A DNA stretch of 64,000 bases from Anodontia alba (GCA_964016985.1 OZ024823.1:66546514-66610513); one strand, 5' to 3'; shown: positions 22,260 through 33,130, counted from the first letter of the stretch. Numbers and translations: made by a program. The notes: generated from the letters alone by a model not told the origin.

Positions 22260-23658
22260 GGGTGATTATAAAAGCCGGAAGTAAAGGTCGGGAGTCGGGA
22301 GTAAATTTGGACAATTAAATAATAACACTAAACTTGCACCTATCGGGAGTAAATTTGCAACATAAGTGGAACATAGATTTTTCTTTAAAATGCGTATAAG
22401 ATTATATATTTTTATGAAATATTTTTCACGTTATAGTATGATTTATACGACTACGTCGCTGATTTTGGGGTCGGGACCAACTTTTGCGGTATTGACGATA
22501 TCATGCATTTTGCAAATTATAGTCAGTCCGGGGATTCCACACGAATTATTTTATATATTATCAATTAAATACATGTCACAAATCAGAAAAATGTAAAAAT
22601 AAAGTTATTTCATCGCACCATCTAGTAAATATTTCATCGCACCATCTGGTAAATAATTGACCCGGGAGTAGGTCGGGACTAAATTTCGGCTTTTGCGGTA
22701 TTGACGATGTCAAGCATTTTGCAAAATATGGTCAGTTGCGGGTTGCCGCGATGTTTATTTTGTGCAATTTCATTTTAAAACATGGCACAAGTCAGAAAAA
22801 TATAAAAATGAAGTTATTTCATTGCACCGTGTAGTAAGTAATTGACCCGGGAGTAGGTCCTGACTAAATTTCTGCTTGTAATCGACTCAGATTTGACTTC
22901 TTGCTTGTATTTCTTTAACTATGGTTATGTCTTGTAACACATGAGCATATATGGGTTTTAAATAAAAAAGCGAAAGAAAATGTGAAAGACAAAACAAAAT
23001 CATCCAATAAACAATCTTGTTCAAAAACTAAAGAAAGGACATAAAAAGTCCCTTATTTCAATTTGATTTCGGTCCCTGATTAGTCCCGTGGCAAATATTT
23101 ATTAGACGTGCGATGAAATGACTTTATTTTTATTTTTTTCTGATCTGTGGCATGTTTTTAATTGATATTGCATGCAATGTTTCTTATAGAATCCCCCAAC
23201 TGACCATAATTTGCAAAATGCTACACATCGCCAATACCGCAAAAGCCGAAATTTAGTCCCGACCTACTCCTGGGTCAATAATTTACTAGACGGTGCGATG
23301 AAAAAAACTTTATTTTTACATTTTCATTATCCGTGACATGTTTTTAATTGATAATGTATAAAATAATTCATGCGGAATGCCCAGACTGACTATAATTTGC
23401 AAAATGCTTGACATCGTCAATACCGCAAAAGTTGGCCCCGACCCAAAAATGAGCTTCTTAGTCGTATATTTCATACTATAACGTGAAAAATATTTGATAA
23501 TAATATAAAATCTTATATTCATTCAAAAGAAGGGTCTATATTCTACTTATGTTGCAAATTTCATCCCGATAGGTGCAAGTTTAGTTTTATTATTTGATTG
23601 TCCAAATTTACTCCCGACTATTGGTCCCGACCTTTACTGCCGGCTTTTATAATCACCC
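22260..23658. mobile_element. Long-TIR (foldback, Mutator-like) element, 1,399 bp
   Basis: Termini are gggtgattataaaagccgg and its inverse. The two arms pair over roughly 600 bp each with scattered differences, so nearly the whole element is an inverted repeat. It is flanked by a perfect 9-nt duplication, gccactata (22251-22259 and 23659-23667). Nine-base duplications and long TIRs fit Mutator-like elements. Within each arm, 'cttttgcggtattgacgat' and 'ttgacccgggagtaggtc' recur, showing an internal tandem duplication. No transposase. Confidence 0.88.
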
Positions 23659-23739
23659 GCCACTATACAGGTAATAGGGAATGCAGCCAATATAGATTTA
23701 ATAGAGAAAGGTGTTAATACCAGACCTATTGTACTTTTT

Positions 23740-24220
23740 ATGCCCCGCCACCAAAAAAGTGGCGGGGTATTATGTTATACCTTCTGAAATTTTGAGTGTC
23801 CGTCCGTCCGTCAGCGCACCCACCATTCGTGTGCCCGCAACTCCTCCTACAGTTTAAGGCCAATCCTTTTCAAACTTTACAGGTGCTTTTAGGATGGTCT
23901 GAAGATATGCATATTGTTTTTTCAGAATCCTGAAATTATCTTTTATTATATTTTTTTTCATTTTTAACTTAGACTTTTTTCGAGCCCTAATACTACAGAA
24001 ATGTATAGGGAGTATGTACCTTGTACGCGCAACTCCTCCTACAGTTTCAGGCCGATCCTTTTGAAACTTTACACACGCTGAGATGGTCTGAAGATATGCA
24101 TATTGTTTATTTCAGAATCCTGAAATTATTTTTTATCACTTTTTATTGCATTTTTAACTTAGACTTTTTTGTGTTTTTTTTTTTTTGTCACTTGCTTGAT
24201 ACATTGCAGTGGCGGGGCAT
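23740..24220. mobile_element. Short array element, 'gccccgccac' type (pearl-like)
   Basis: The left hairpin is atgccccgccacc with ggtggcggggtat-type complement at 23740-23770. The GTCC microsatellite 'gtccgtccgtccgtc' follows. Two ~165-bp units ('gcaactcctcctacagttt', 'gatggtctgaagatatgcat') and the right end 'gtggcggggcatgg' complete it. A related element is at 62934-63606. Confidence 0.8.
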
Positions 24221-24413
24221 GGTGCATGGCTTGCAGTTTTATTGTATAATGTTAAGAAGCGTGAAGTGCATGATGTTATTTGGTCTAATTGGTTTGGATA
24301 TTTATCATTAATAACCACACTGGGTTAATTTAGCAGACAACAAATTGGTGCTTGTTTTTTCCTCCTTTTTCCCAGATGGAGACAAATTGCATGAAACATC
24401 AAATCCCGTTTTT

Positions 24414-27040
24414 AGCTCACCTGAGCCGAAGGCTCAAGGTGAGCTATTGTGATCACCCACCGTCCGTCGTCGTTGTTCGTCTGTCCGTCCGTCCGTTCAC
24501 AATCTTTAAACAACATCTCCTCCTAAACCACTGATTGGAATTTGACCAAACTTCACAGGAATGATCCTTGGTTGGTCCTCTTTCAAAGTTGTTCAAATTG
24601 TTCCGGTCCATTGCATACCTAGGTCACAGGAGCTAAAAATAGATTGTTTAACTAAAAACTTAAAAAATCTTGTCAGAAACCACTGGACCAATTTCAGTAT
24701 AATTTTGCAGAAATGTTCCTTTGTTGACCCTCTACCAAGATTGTTCAAGCCATTTGGATTCGTCAAAAAACATGGCCGCCAGGGGGGGGGGCGGGGCTTA
24801 TTTTCCCTATATATCTGTATAGAAAATTTTAAAAATCTTCTTGTCAGAAACCACTGGACCGATTTCAATATAATTTTGCAGAAATGTTCCTTTGGTGATC
24901 TTCTATCAAGATTGTTCAAGCCATTTGGATTCGTCAAAAAACATGGCCGCCAGAGGGCAGGGCTTATTTTCCCTATATTATCTATATAGAAAACTTAAAA
25001 AATCTTCTTGTCAAAAACCACTATATCAATTTCAATATAATTTTGCAGAAATATTCCTTTGGTGATCCTCTACCAAGGTTGTTCAAGCCATTTGGATTCG
25101 TCAAAAAACATGGCCGCCAGGGGGCGGGGCTTATTTTCTCTATATATCTATATAGAAATTTTAAAGATCTTCTTGTCAGAAACCACTGGACTGGTTTCAA
25201 TATAATTTTGCAGAAATGTTCCTTTGATGATCCTCTAACAAGATTGTTCAAGCCATTTGGATTCGTCAAAAAACATGGCCTCCAGGGGGCGGGGCTTATT
25301 TTCCTTATATATCTATATAGAAAACTTTAAAAATCTTCTTGTCAGAAACCACTGGACCGATTTCAATATAAATTTGCAGAAATGTTCCTTTGGTAATCCT
25401 CTACCAAGATTGTTCAAGCCATTAGAATTCATCAAAAAACATGGCCGCCAGGGGGCGGGGCTTATTTTCCCTATATATCTATATAGAAAACTTTAAAAAT
25501 CTTCTTGTCAGAAACCACTGGACCGATTTCAGTATAATTTTGCAGAAATGTTCCTTTGATGATCTTCTACCAAGATTGTTCAAGCCATTTGGATTCATCA
25601 AAAAACATGGCCGCCAGGGGGACGGGGCTTATTTTTCCCTATATATCTATATAGAAAACTTTAAAAAATCTTCTTGTCAGAAACCACTGGACCGATTTCA
25701 ATATAAGTTTGCAGAAATGTTCCTTTGACGATCCTCTACCAAGATTGTTCAAGCCATTTGGATTCGTCAAAAAACATGGCTGCCAGAGGGCGGGGCTTAT
25801 TTTCCGTATATATCTATATAGAAAATTTTAAAAATCTTCTTGTCAGAAGCCACTGGACCGATTTCAATATAATTTTGCAGAAATGTTCCTTTGGTGATCC
25901 TCTACCAAGATTGTTCAAGTCGTCATGATTCATCAAAAAACATGGCTGCCAGGGGGCGGGGCTTATTTTCCCTATGTATCTAATAGAAAACTTTAAAAAT
26001 CTTCTTGTCAGAAACCACTGGACCAATTTTATTATAACTTGACAGAAATGTTTCCTTGTTGACCCTCTACCAAGATTGTTCAAGTTACCATGATTCATCA
26101 AAAAACATGGCCGCCAGGAGGCGGGGCTTATTTTTCCCTATATATCTATATAGAAAAGTTAAAAAATTTTCTTGTCAGAAACCAATGGACCGATTTCAAT
26201 ATAACTTGGCAGGAATGTTTCTTTGGTGACCTTCTATCAAGATTGTTCAAGCCGGCATGTTTCGTCAAAAAACATGGCCGCTAGGGGGCGGGGCATATTT
26301 TCCCTATATATCTATATAGAAAACTTTAAAAATCTTCTCTTGGCAGGAATGTTGCTTTGGTGACCTTCTACCAAGATTGTTCAAGCGCTCATGATACGTC
26401 AAAAAACATGGCCGTCAGGGGGCGGGGCTTATTTTCCGTATATATCTGTATAGAAAATTTTAAAATTCTTGTCAGAAACCACCTGACCGATTTCAATATT
26501 ACTTGGCAGGAATGTTGCTTTGGTGACCCTGTACCAAGATTGTTCAAGCAATCATGATTCGTCAAAAAACATGGCTGCTAGGGGTGGGGCTTATTTTCCC
26601 TATATATCTAAATAGAAAACTTTAAAAATCTTCTTGTCAGAAACCACTGAACCGATTTCAATATAACTTGGCAGGAATGTTCCTTTGGTGGCCCTCTACC
26701 AAGTTTGTTCCAAGTTGTCATGATTCGTCAAAAAACATGGCCGTTAGGGTGTGGGACTTATTTTCCCTATATAGCTATATAAAAGACTTCAAAAATCTTT
26801 TTGTCAGAAACCACTGGACCAATTTCAATATAACTTGGCAGAATTGTTCCTTTGGTGACCTTCTTTCAAGATTCAGTTCCAGGGATCATGATGCATGAAA
26901 AAAACATGGCCGCTCGGGAGTAGGGCTATAAAATTTATACAAAAATCTTAGAGCAGTGAACTTGGCTGAAACTTCAACAGTAAGTTTGCAAAGCTGTTTG
27001 CTCAGGTGAGCGATATAGGACCATCATGGTCCTCTTGTTT
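24414..27040. mobile_element. Array element with ~165-bp units, ~14 copies (pearl-like)
   Basis: The left end agctcacctgagccgaaggc pairs with ctcaaggtgagct and is followed by 'gttcgtctgtccgtccgtcc'. The units are keyed by 'aaaaaacatggccgcc' (for example 24772, 24945, 25108, 25275, 25440, 25605). The right end is 'ggaccatcatggtcctcttg' plus ttt. Because the unit length is near a multiple of three, long in-phase open frames appear on both strands; I do not consider them coding. Confidence 0.82.
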
Positions 27041-27302
27041 TTTTGTTGTTGTTTTTTAAATAAGGTAAATAAAATAAATCAATAAAAAATAAAAAAAATT
27101 TATAAAATAAAACAAATGAAAATAAAGAAAAAATATTTCAATATGTCGTGTGCTACAATTTTTGCCCAGATTGTTAAGAGTTAATTGTGGGTGTCAAAAA
27201 AAAAAAAAAAAGAAATATGTTCCTAATTCATATTTAATTTTATGTTTACTATTATGGAATGCGTCTAGCGTTTTCGGATGAAAATGATATCGTTCGTACC
27301 TT
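27041..27302. other. AT-rich filler
   Basis: A/T-dominated sequence with short poly(A) runs ('aaaaaaaaaaaaaaa' near 27197). No gene seen. Confidence 0.5.
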
Positions 27303-27490
27303 AATAACCCTAAGTATTGGTACAGAGAGACATGAGCAAACAGTGTAGACCAAGCTCAGACATCGCAGAACGCCTGTTTCCCTCTCGACCAGCAATATTT
27401 TAAACACATCAACAGGTTGTGGAACAAACTTTTATAATTTATAGGACATGAATGGTAAAGAGTTAAGGTGCCCCAATACTTAGAGTAAAT
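27303..27490. mobile_element. MITE-like element ('accctaagtatt' family), intact copy
   Basis: The termini 'aataaccctaagtattgg' and 'ccccaatacttagagtaa' are inverted repeats. Inside are 'catgagcaaacagtgtagac', 'aacaggttgtggaac' and 'aatggtaaagagttaaggtg', in the same order as the split copies at 16.1 and 17.5 kb. About 190 bp, non-coding. Confidence 0.65.
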
Positions 27491-27847
27491 TCGGTATTTC
27501 TGCCCAACATAGATTTAAGCGCTCTTTAGATTCGCCTGAATCAGACGGTTCTAATGTATAACAACAATCTATGCGTTCGAGCAAAATTAAGAATAAGAGT
27601 TTTCATTGCATGGGTTTGTTAACTTGGTGTTAGACAATGGGCAATTAGGATTCTAACATCAAATTATTAAACAAATTATATAAAAAAATAAATCAATAAA
27701 TAAATAATAAGCATTAGTCGCAATTAATATAACTTGTTTTAAATATATTGACGGTAATAGCCTGTCGTTACTAGCAAACTGGCTGACCACAATTTCTGGC
27801 ATTAGTTAGGCCCTGCCTGCACCGACCTTGGTTGGAGGGGTGCGATG

Positions 27848-27927
27848 CAACGACGTAAGTTTATATAACGTCGCCTCAACGTCATGACATTGCATCGACA
27901 TTGTCCAGGCGACGTTACATAAACGTC
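27848..27927. repeat. Interrupted palindrome, 'acgacgt...aacgtcgcc'
   Basis: The left arm acgacgtaagtttatataac continues gtcgcc; the right arm ggcgacgttacataaacgtc continues gt. The loop is about 30 nt and itself holds 'acgtcatgac'. It may be a small element end or a hairpin; no other copy was noticed in the window. Confidence 0.5.
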
Positions 27928-28319
27928 GTGTGTCCAGTGGTTACTCACTTATAATTGTAATAATAAAGGTCTGATCATTCGCAACACTTTTTGGGAATAG
28001 ACGAGCAAAAGTGGGTCTTCGAGCGAGCATGTGCGCAAAGTGCAGACTGAGATCAGCCCTGATTTGAGTCTTTGCAGTGAGCGCACATGCTCAGATACAG
28101 TTTTGTTTGTCCCGATCAGACTGTCATCACCATAACCATGATCGCAGAACATAGATTTTGGCCGCTTGAGACTTTCATCCTATCGAAATAGTTCTTATCC
28201 TTATCATTTCGCGGCAGGAAAAATATAACATGGATTTTACAAGCTACATATGTATATAACTCTCAGTTAATTGAGATTATATATGGATTCTCATCACCGA
28301 TGATAACTTACTTTGGTTC

Positions 28320-29760
28320 ATAGCTATAGTTAGGAATTCTAGCAGGGGAGACAATTATCTCCACTCCTAAAACTCCCCGTTTACCCACTTTCATCACGAA
28401 CAGGTGCGAAGGTGTGTATCTTACGTCACTGGGGCGTCCAACTGATATTGGCTTACAGTTGGGCAAGGCCTGCTATCCTTGTAGCAGGTAAGGGTAGGGG
28501 GAATGTTTTTATTTCTTATGTTTCTTCGCTTTCATTCCTGTTCCTCTTTCTTACCTGTCCCTCTCTTTCATCTCTTCTACTATCTCATCTATTTCTTTTC
28601 TCCCTTTCTCTGGGAGACGACACAAAATGACCCACAAGGGTTGAGAGGTCGTTAAACCCCAACACAATCAATCAATCACGAACATGGATATTTACATGAG
28701 TGACAAATACATATATTATGAGTAAACAGGGTGCAAACAAATGCAGAAACAGAGATATCTGAGACATGAAGTCACGGATCAACTTATGCAATCTTGTAAC
28801 CTAATCGCACGGCTTCTATCACCATGTAACTATACGTTAAATTCACAAATTTGCAAAACAAAATCAAAGTTCAGTTTACACATTCGCGCAGCCTGAAACC
28901 TAGACTTACCTGGTCATCAAACAAACTTCAAACATTTTATTAATATCATGTGGGAATCAGTTAGGAATCCTGCCAGGGGAGATGACCATCTCTCCCAAAA
29001 TTCCCTCTGTTTACCCACACTAATCATGCTCAGCAGCAAAGAATACACCGCCTTCCATGAGTGACAAATACCTCTATGCTCGATAAGACAGGGTGCAAAT
29101 AAATACCGAAATCCTACGTTTTGATATCCATGATCAGCCCCGAATCAGCCTATGCCATCCCATAATCAGATCGCACAAGTCGATCCCTGACCACCTCGAT
29201 CATCGGGTAACTAATAATAAATTCGATAAACTCAAATTGAATAAATAAAATCTAAGTTCAGTCTACGTATTCACTCATCCTGGTCCCAGACTAACTTGTT
29301 CATCAGACAACTTTAACATTTTATTTCTATTATGTGGGAACCAGAAGGAAATTTTGCCAACTATCTCCCCTCCCAAAACTCCGTCTCAAAACCCACACTC
29401 ATCGTGCCCAGTAGCACTTAATACATCTCATTACATGACTGGCAAATACCTCTAAGCTGCAAACAAGTTCAGAAATCCTACGTTTTAAAATCCGTGAGAA
29501 AGAATTCCCAGATCAATCTATGCCATCGCAAGATCAGATCGCACAGTTCGATCGCACAGGTCTGTCTGCTCCTCCTCAATCATCAGATAACTATCTTAAA
29601 AGAATACACTTGAAAACAGAGAAATCTAAGTTCAGTCTGCAGTGCATTCACACAGCCTGATCCTAGCTTAACCTGGTCATCAAAAGTTAAAAAGTGTAAT
29701 AGTATGCGGAAATCAGGAATCTTGCCAGGGTAGTTGAAAAACTGCATCTGTCTCTGACTA
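28320..29760. repeat. Tandem array, ~365-bp unit, about 4 copies
   Basis: The phrase 'tgccaggggagatga' or a variant appears near 28340, 28975, 29350 and 29720. Associated phrases are 'gcctgatcc.agcttacctggtcatcaaa' and 'gagtgacaaatac'. After removing the SINE-B at 28403 the spacing is about 350-385 bp. No coding frame is conserved between units. Confidence 0.75.
28403..28674 (+). mobile_element. SINE family B, full length
   Basis: The head 'ggtgcgaaggtgtgtatctt' is followed by 'gtccaactgatattggctta', a CT-rich centre and the tail 'gttaaaccccaacacaatca'. It is flanked by a perfect 10-nt duplication, atcacgaaca, at 28393-28402 and 28675-28684. Confidence 0.92.
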
Positions 29761-29852
29761 ACGTGGTCATCAAACAGCAATAACAATAATGATAACAATA
29801 ATATCAATAAAAACAACAGCAACAGTAATGTTATTATTATCATCCCCACCAT

Positions 29853-29856
<4 letters not shown>

Positions 29857-29918
<62 letters not shown>
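29857..29918. repeat. (AT)n microsatellite, ~62 bp
   Basis: An uninterrupted alternating AT tract. It can extrude as a cruciform and is probably length-polymorphic. Confidence 0.97.
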
Positions 29919-29921
<3 letters not shown>

Positions 29922-30290
29922 ACGTACTTGGGTTGATCACAGTAAGATGCACCGATTATGAATTCATTGAGTTTCAAAACATGTAAAAAAAATCATCAAC
30001 TTGGTGCTCGTACTGCTATGATAATAAATTTTGCTCTGGGACTATCTGTCCAATGATTTGGAAATGATTGGTTTCTCAAAAAGAATGAATGAAAATCAGT
30101 GATGATGACACTAGCTCAGCTACTCCCAGCCTGATCCAAGCTCAACCTAGCTGTTTATTTTGGATTGGAACCTTTTACCAGTTCAAACCTTCCCAGCTCA
30201 GCTTGTTTTCCTAAGGCTGAAATCTCAAAATTATGTACCAGTTTGAACTGCCTTTGCTCCAGCAATGTTAATTTCAAGTTGCAATAGTAA
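29919..30290. other. No recognised feature
   Basis: Unique-looking sequence between the AT tract and the K/R-rich frame. One faded unit of the 365-bp array may lie at 30110-30150 ('cagcctgatccaagctcaac'). Confidence 0.4.
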
Positions 30291-30596
30291 AAAAAAAAGG
30301 CAAGAGAAAAGACCAGGGAGTGCCACAATCACAAACCGCAGCCCTTCCCAGACCCCAAGAGGAAGAGGAAACCGACAAATCCAAACAAGCACAAATCGAA
30401 CAAACGTACGAAAAGCACTAAGATTAGCTCTCTCTTCCCCAAGCAGGGTAATCGCAATACTAAAAGGACTGAAAAACACAAGAACAAAATGACACATGGA
30501 AAGACTTACAACAAATCGCCTCGTAGAATGAACCACAAAGCAACAAAGAGTAAGACTAACACCGGAACCACCGCCTTAGAACGGTCAGTAGAGTAA
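30291..30596 (+). other. Unassigned K/R/T-rich open frame (101 codons, no start)
   Basis: A frame bounded by TAA at 30288 and TAA at 30594-30596 stays open for 101 codons. It is strongly basic: PKRKRKPTNPNKHKSNKRTK, TKRTEKHKNKMTH and MNHKATKSKTNTGTTA can be read. There is no initiating ATG at the front; the first Met is about two-thirds in. It could be the basic nucleic-acid-binding tail of a retroelement protein, or chance in A-rich DNA. The antisense strand is also open here (30231-30536), which weakens the case. No domain recognised. Confidence 0.3.
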
Positions 30597-30821
30597 ACCA
30601 CCGGGGGGTTTAAAGCACTTTTACAGCTAGCTAACTTCAGCCTGGGTAAGCCTGTGATTATTACTGTTGAAGATTTCAGAGCCTACTAAGGTAGATAAAA
30701 TCTACTGTTCACGTTCTCTGAATTCTTATTGAGGTACTTATTTCACTAGGCAGACTATGTATTAACAATAAAATTAATTATTTGCTGTTTTTGCGACCTT
30801 ACTTCTTTGACTCCAAGAAGC

Positions 30822-30891
30822 AGAGACGCCAGAAGTTCAGTTTTCAGATTTTTAACGCTGCCAGGCAATTGAGTCACATAGAGGCAGCGCC
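30822..30891 (-). repeat. ~70-bp direct repeat, distal copy, flanking the gag-like ORF
   Basis: It holds 'agagacgccagaa', 'gatttttaacgctgccaggc' and 'cacatagaggcagcg', matching 32249-32317 in the same orientation. It may be a remnant of a terminal or subterminal repeat of the element that carries the 280-codon ORF. Confidence 0.6.
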
Positions 30892-31213
30892 AGATAAATC
30901 TGGATTAGTTTTACTGGACGACTGGGTTGGCTTGAAACGGTGCCTAGTTATAATTCATAACTAGGTCACCTCGCCCGGACATGAGTGCGTGCACGTCCAG
31001 ACCTCGTGCGTGTCCAGACCTCGTGCGAGAGACTAGACCAGCCTGTAAGTTGCAGAATTTTGACGATCGGCCGCAAAGATTGAGCTTTGAATCTCGTACT
31101 TAATGCGTGTCAATTCCGACTGCAGAATGCATTAGGCACACAGCTCTAGTCGAGTAAGGTGCACTCACTAGCCACATGTCGGTCGGTCAGACGCCGGAAA
31201 GGATGCGAGATGG

Positions 31214-31338
31214 GTGTCCTCACCCAGGAGCCAAGAGGATGTCCTCACCCAGGAGCCGAGAGGGTGTCCTCACCCGGGTATCAAGAGGGTGTCCTCACCC
31301 CAAAGTCTATTGGGTGTCCTCACCCAAATCCGCGTGCC
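31214..31338. repeat. Minisatellite, 25-bp unit x 5
   Basis: Units begin at 31214, 31239, 31264, 31289 and 31314, exactly 25 bp apart. Each contains gtgtcctcaccc (the second unit begins atg). In four of five, the junction text gggtg-tcct-caccc is a small inverted repeat, so the array could fold into a chain of mini-hairpins. It lies just 3' of the gag-like ORF on the minus strand. Confidence 0.9.
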
Positions 31339-31353
31339 GCAAGTTTGACCTAC

Positions 31354-32196
31354 TTAAGAGTAAGTCATACCAAGGTAACTTGGCGGCACCAGACGAATAA
31401 GTGGTGGTCCTACACCTCCCCCTAGGGGGTCACTGCACGATTGCTCCAGGATGTCGTACCAGTAGGCTGAGTTCCGCTGTTTGACACCTCTCTTGTAAAG
31501 CTCTTCGATGTGCTCGTACCAGATTTCCTCGTAGTACTTGGAAGTAGGTCCCTTTATAAGCGTCCAGTGTTGATTGTCTCTGTGGAAGACGAAGTAAACT
31601 GGCAGGTCGACGTTGATTTCTTCGTCGTCTCTTGGTAGTCGTTGAGCTTTAGCGATGGCCTTGTACTTTGTAGAGATGACCTGGAGGTCGTACTTCTCAT
31701 GTAGAGGGTATTCTTCCTCAATGTCGACATGGAAGTACTGCTTGGGTGCAGTGTTCGTCGTCGGCGACTTACTTCTTGGTTTCTTTGTCGGCGGTGATTC
31801 TGGAGAAGGAGGCGGTGTAGCTGGTCTCTGTATGATAGGTGAAGGTGTAATCTGTGCTGTCTTTGGTGGTCTTTGCACTGTGATGGTAGCTGTGTCGATC
31901 TGTAGTGTCTGTGGTGCTGGCGGTGTTGTCTCCTTCTCTGGCGTAGTTGGCTGCCGGCTTGCTGGAGGCGTCGGTCTGGTTGTCGGACGTCTAGCTGGAG
32001 CGGGCCACTCGCCAGCAGGGGGTGTAGGCCGCCTCCTACTTTCAGCCCCCTTCTTGTCGATACGTTGGTTAGTTGGTTTTCGGAAAGTCACTTCAATCTT
32101 GACGTGATCTCTCCCGTCCGCCATTCTCCATAATGGGGACCCGTCGAACTTGTACTGTCTCAAGGCGTTGAGTACTGCTGGCAATAAATCAGACAT
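31354..32196 (-). CDS. 280-aa proline-rich gag/ORF1-like protein of an unassigned retroelement
   Basis: An intact frame from ATG (32194-32196) to a stop at 31354. Residues 1-45 form a folded-looking N-terminus (MSDLLPAVLNALRQYKFDGS, WRMADGRDHVKIEVTFRKP). Residues about 55-150 are low-complexity Pro/Thr/Arg (ARRPTTRPTPPASRQPTTPE, PATPPPSPESPPTKKPRSKS). Residues about 150-260 are compact and acidic/aromatic (YFHVDIEEEYPLHEKYDLQV, YFVFHRDNQHWTLIKGP). There is no zinc knuckle. A short direct repeat flanks it on both sides and no pol gene follows, so I infer a deletion derivative of a retroelement. A host gene cannot be excluded, since the frame is undamaged. Confidence 0.5.
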   Translation of the reverse strand: MSDLLPAVLNALRQYKFDGSPLWRMADGRDHVKIEVTFRKPTNQRIDKKGAESRRRPTPPAGEWPAPARRPTTRPTPPASRQPTTPEKETTPPAPQTLQIDTATITVQRPPKTAQITPSPIIQRPATPPPSPESPPTKKPRSKSPTTNTAPKQYFHVDIEEEYPLHEKYDLQVISTKYKAIAKAQRLPRDDEEINVDLPVYFVFHRDNQHWTLIKGPTSKYYEEIWYEHIEELYKRGVKQRNSAYWYDILEQSCSDPLGGGVGPPLIRLVPPSYLGMTYS

Positions 32197-32248
32197 GGTT
32201 GGTTGGTTATTCTAACGATGTTCACACCTCGGAGTACCAAGGTGGAAT

Positions 32249-32317
32249 GGAGACGCCAGAATTGTTGTTGTGCGGATTTTTAACGCTACCAGGCACCCGA
32301 GGCACATGGAGGCAGCG
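32249..32317 (-). repeat. ~70-bp direct repeat, proximal copy
   Basis: It holds 'ggagacgccagaattg', 'gatttttaacgctaccaggc' and 'cacatggaggcagcg', matching 30822-30891. It lies about 50 bp upstream of the gag-like ATG on the minus strand. The reverse-strand text 'ttctggcgtctcc' would sit where a primer-binding site is expected if this were an LTR, but that is not demonstrated. Confidence 0.55.
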
Positions 32318-32469
32318 GCGATTGCTATGATGTACATGTACAGCCTTGCTTTCATGGATCACCCATGTACACTTGGTGCCGCTGTCTGTCACCAAGCGCC
32401 ACCCTGTCCACTTTATACTCAACCCAGGGCACGTCGAGTATGAGCTAGGCGTACTAATGGTCTAAATAT

Positions 32470-32548
32470 TATCTCGACCCCAGCGGGATTCGAACCCACG
32501 ATATCCCGTATGAAAGTCGAGTGCACTAACCACTAGGCCACACAGCCC
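32470..32548 (-). other. tRNA-like sequence upstream of the gag-like ORF
   Basis: On the minus strand: 'tgtggcctagtggttagtgc' as the D-arm/A-box region, and 'gtgggttcgaatcccgc' as a good T-arm/B box. Acceptor ends do not pair and the anticodon arm is poor. It may be the promoter head of a SINE or a tRNA pseudogene. Its position ~270 bp upstream of the ORF, in the same orientation, may be coincidence. Confidence 0.55.
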
Positions 32549-32589
32549 ACGAAACGCCAGAACGTTGAAAACGCTCCTTATATACTATT

Positions 32590-33130
32590 TGGCTGGTTTC
32601 CAGCTTTACTTCCGGTACATGTGGTACCCGGCAATCATTAGCCTTAAATCTGTGTTACCCTAGACGCACGCGATTTGGAGATCAAGCGCCTGCGTGATTC
32701 CCAGGTAAAGCCCGATATTTGTGCAAATATATTACATATTTAGTGTCATTTTCATGGGATTTAACAATCAAAAGATACTTTGAATATAGTTCTATTGATT
32801 TTCAGTGGAAAAACAAACCTGCCAAAGAGTTTTCTCCTCAGATTATCTGACATTGAATAAGCGTCGATGATTAGCGTCTGTTGACAAAATGCTTACAACA
32901 TCAACAAATGTAATTAAAATTTGAGCTGTTTTGGTTAGTTTTAGAAATATATTAAATTCATTGAAACTTAAAGCGTATCTCACAAGTAATTTAAACACTT
33001 ATGAAAACCAGAATTAACCTGATTCATAATTTCCTATGTTATTGACATAAGCAACATTGTTTTCATAATGGCAGCTTCCTGAGGAGTGGAAAATCGTAAG
33101 CAGAAATTCTCATTTTGTCACACATATAAT
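32590..33130. other. No recognised feature
   Basis: AT-rich sequence with no supported gene or repeat. Confidence 0.45.

Noticed and set aside
24561..26898. Long in-phase open frames on both strands with repeated KNLLVRNHWTDFN-like text
   Set aside because: They follow the ~165-bp tandem unit, whose length is near a multiple of three; both strands are open and the product has no recognisable domain.
28690..29760. CRISPR-like array
   Set aside because: Units are ~365 bp, diverged throughout, with no constant short repeat and unique spacers; the sequence is eukaryotic.
31655..32107. 150-codon Gly/Val-rich frame on the plus strand
   Set aside because: Antisense shadow of the Pro-rich part of the 280-codon ORF.
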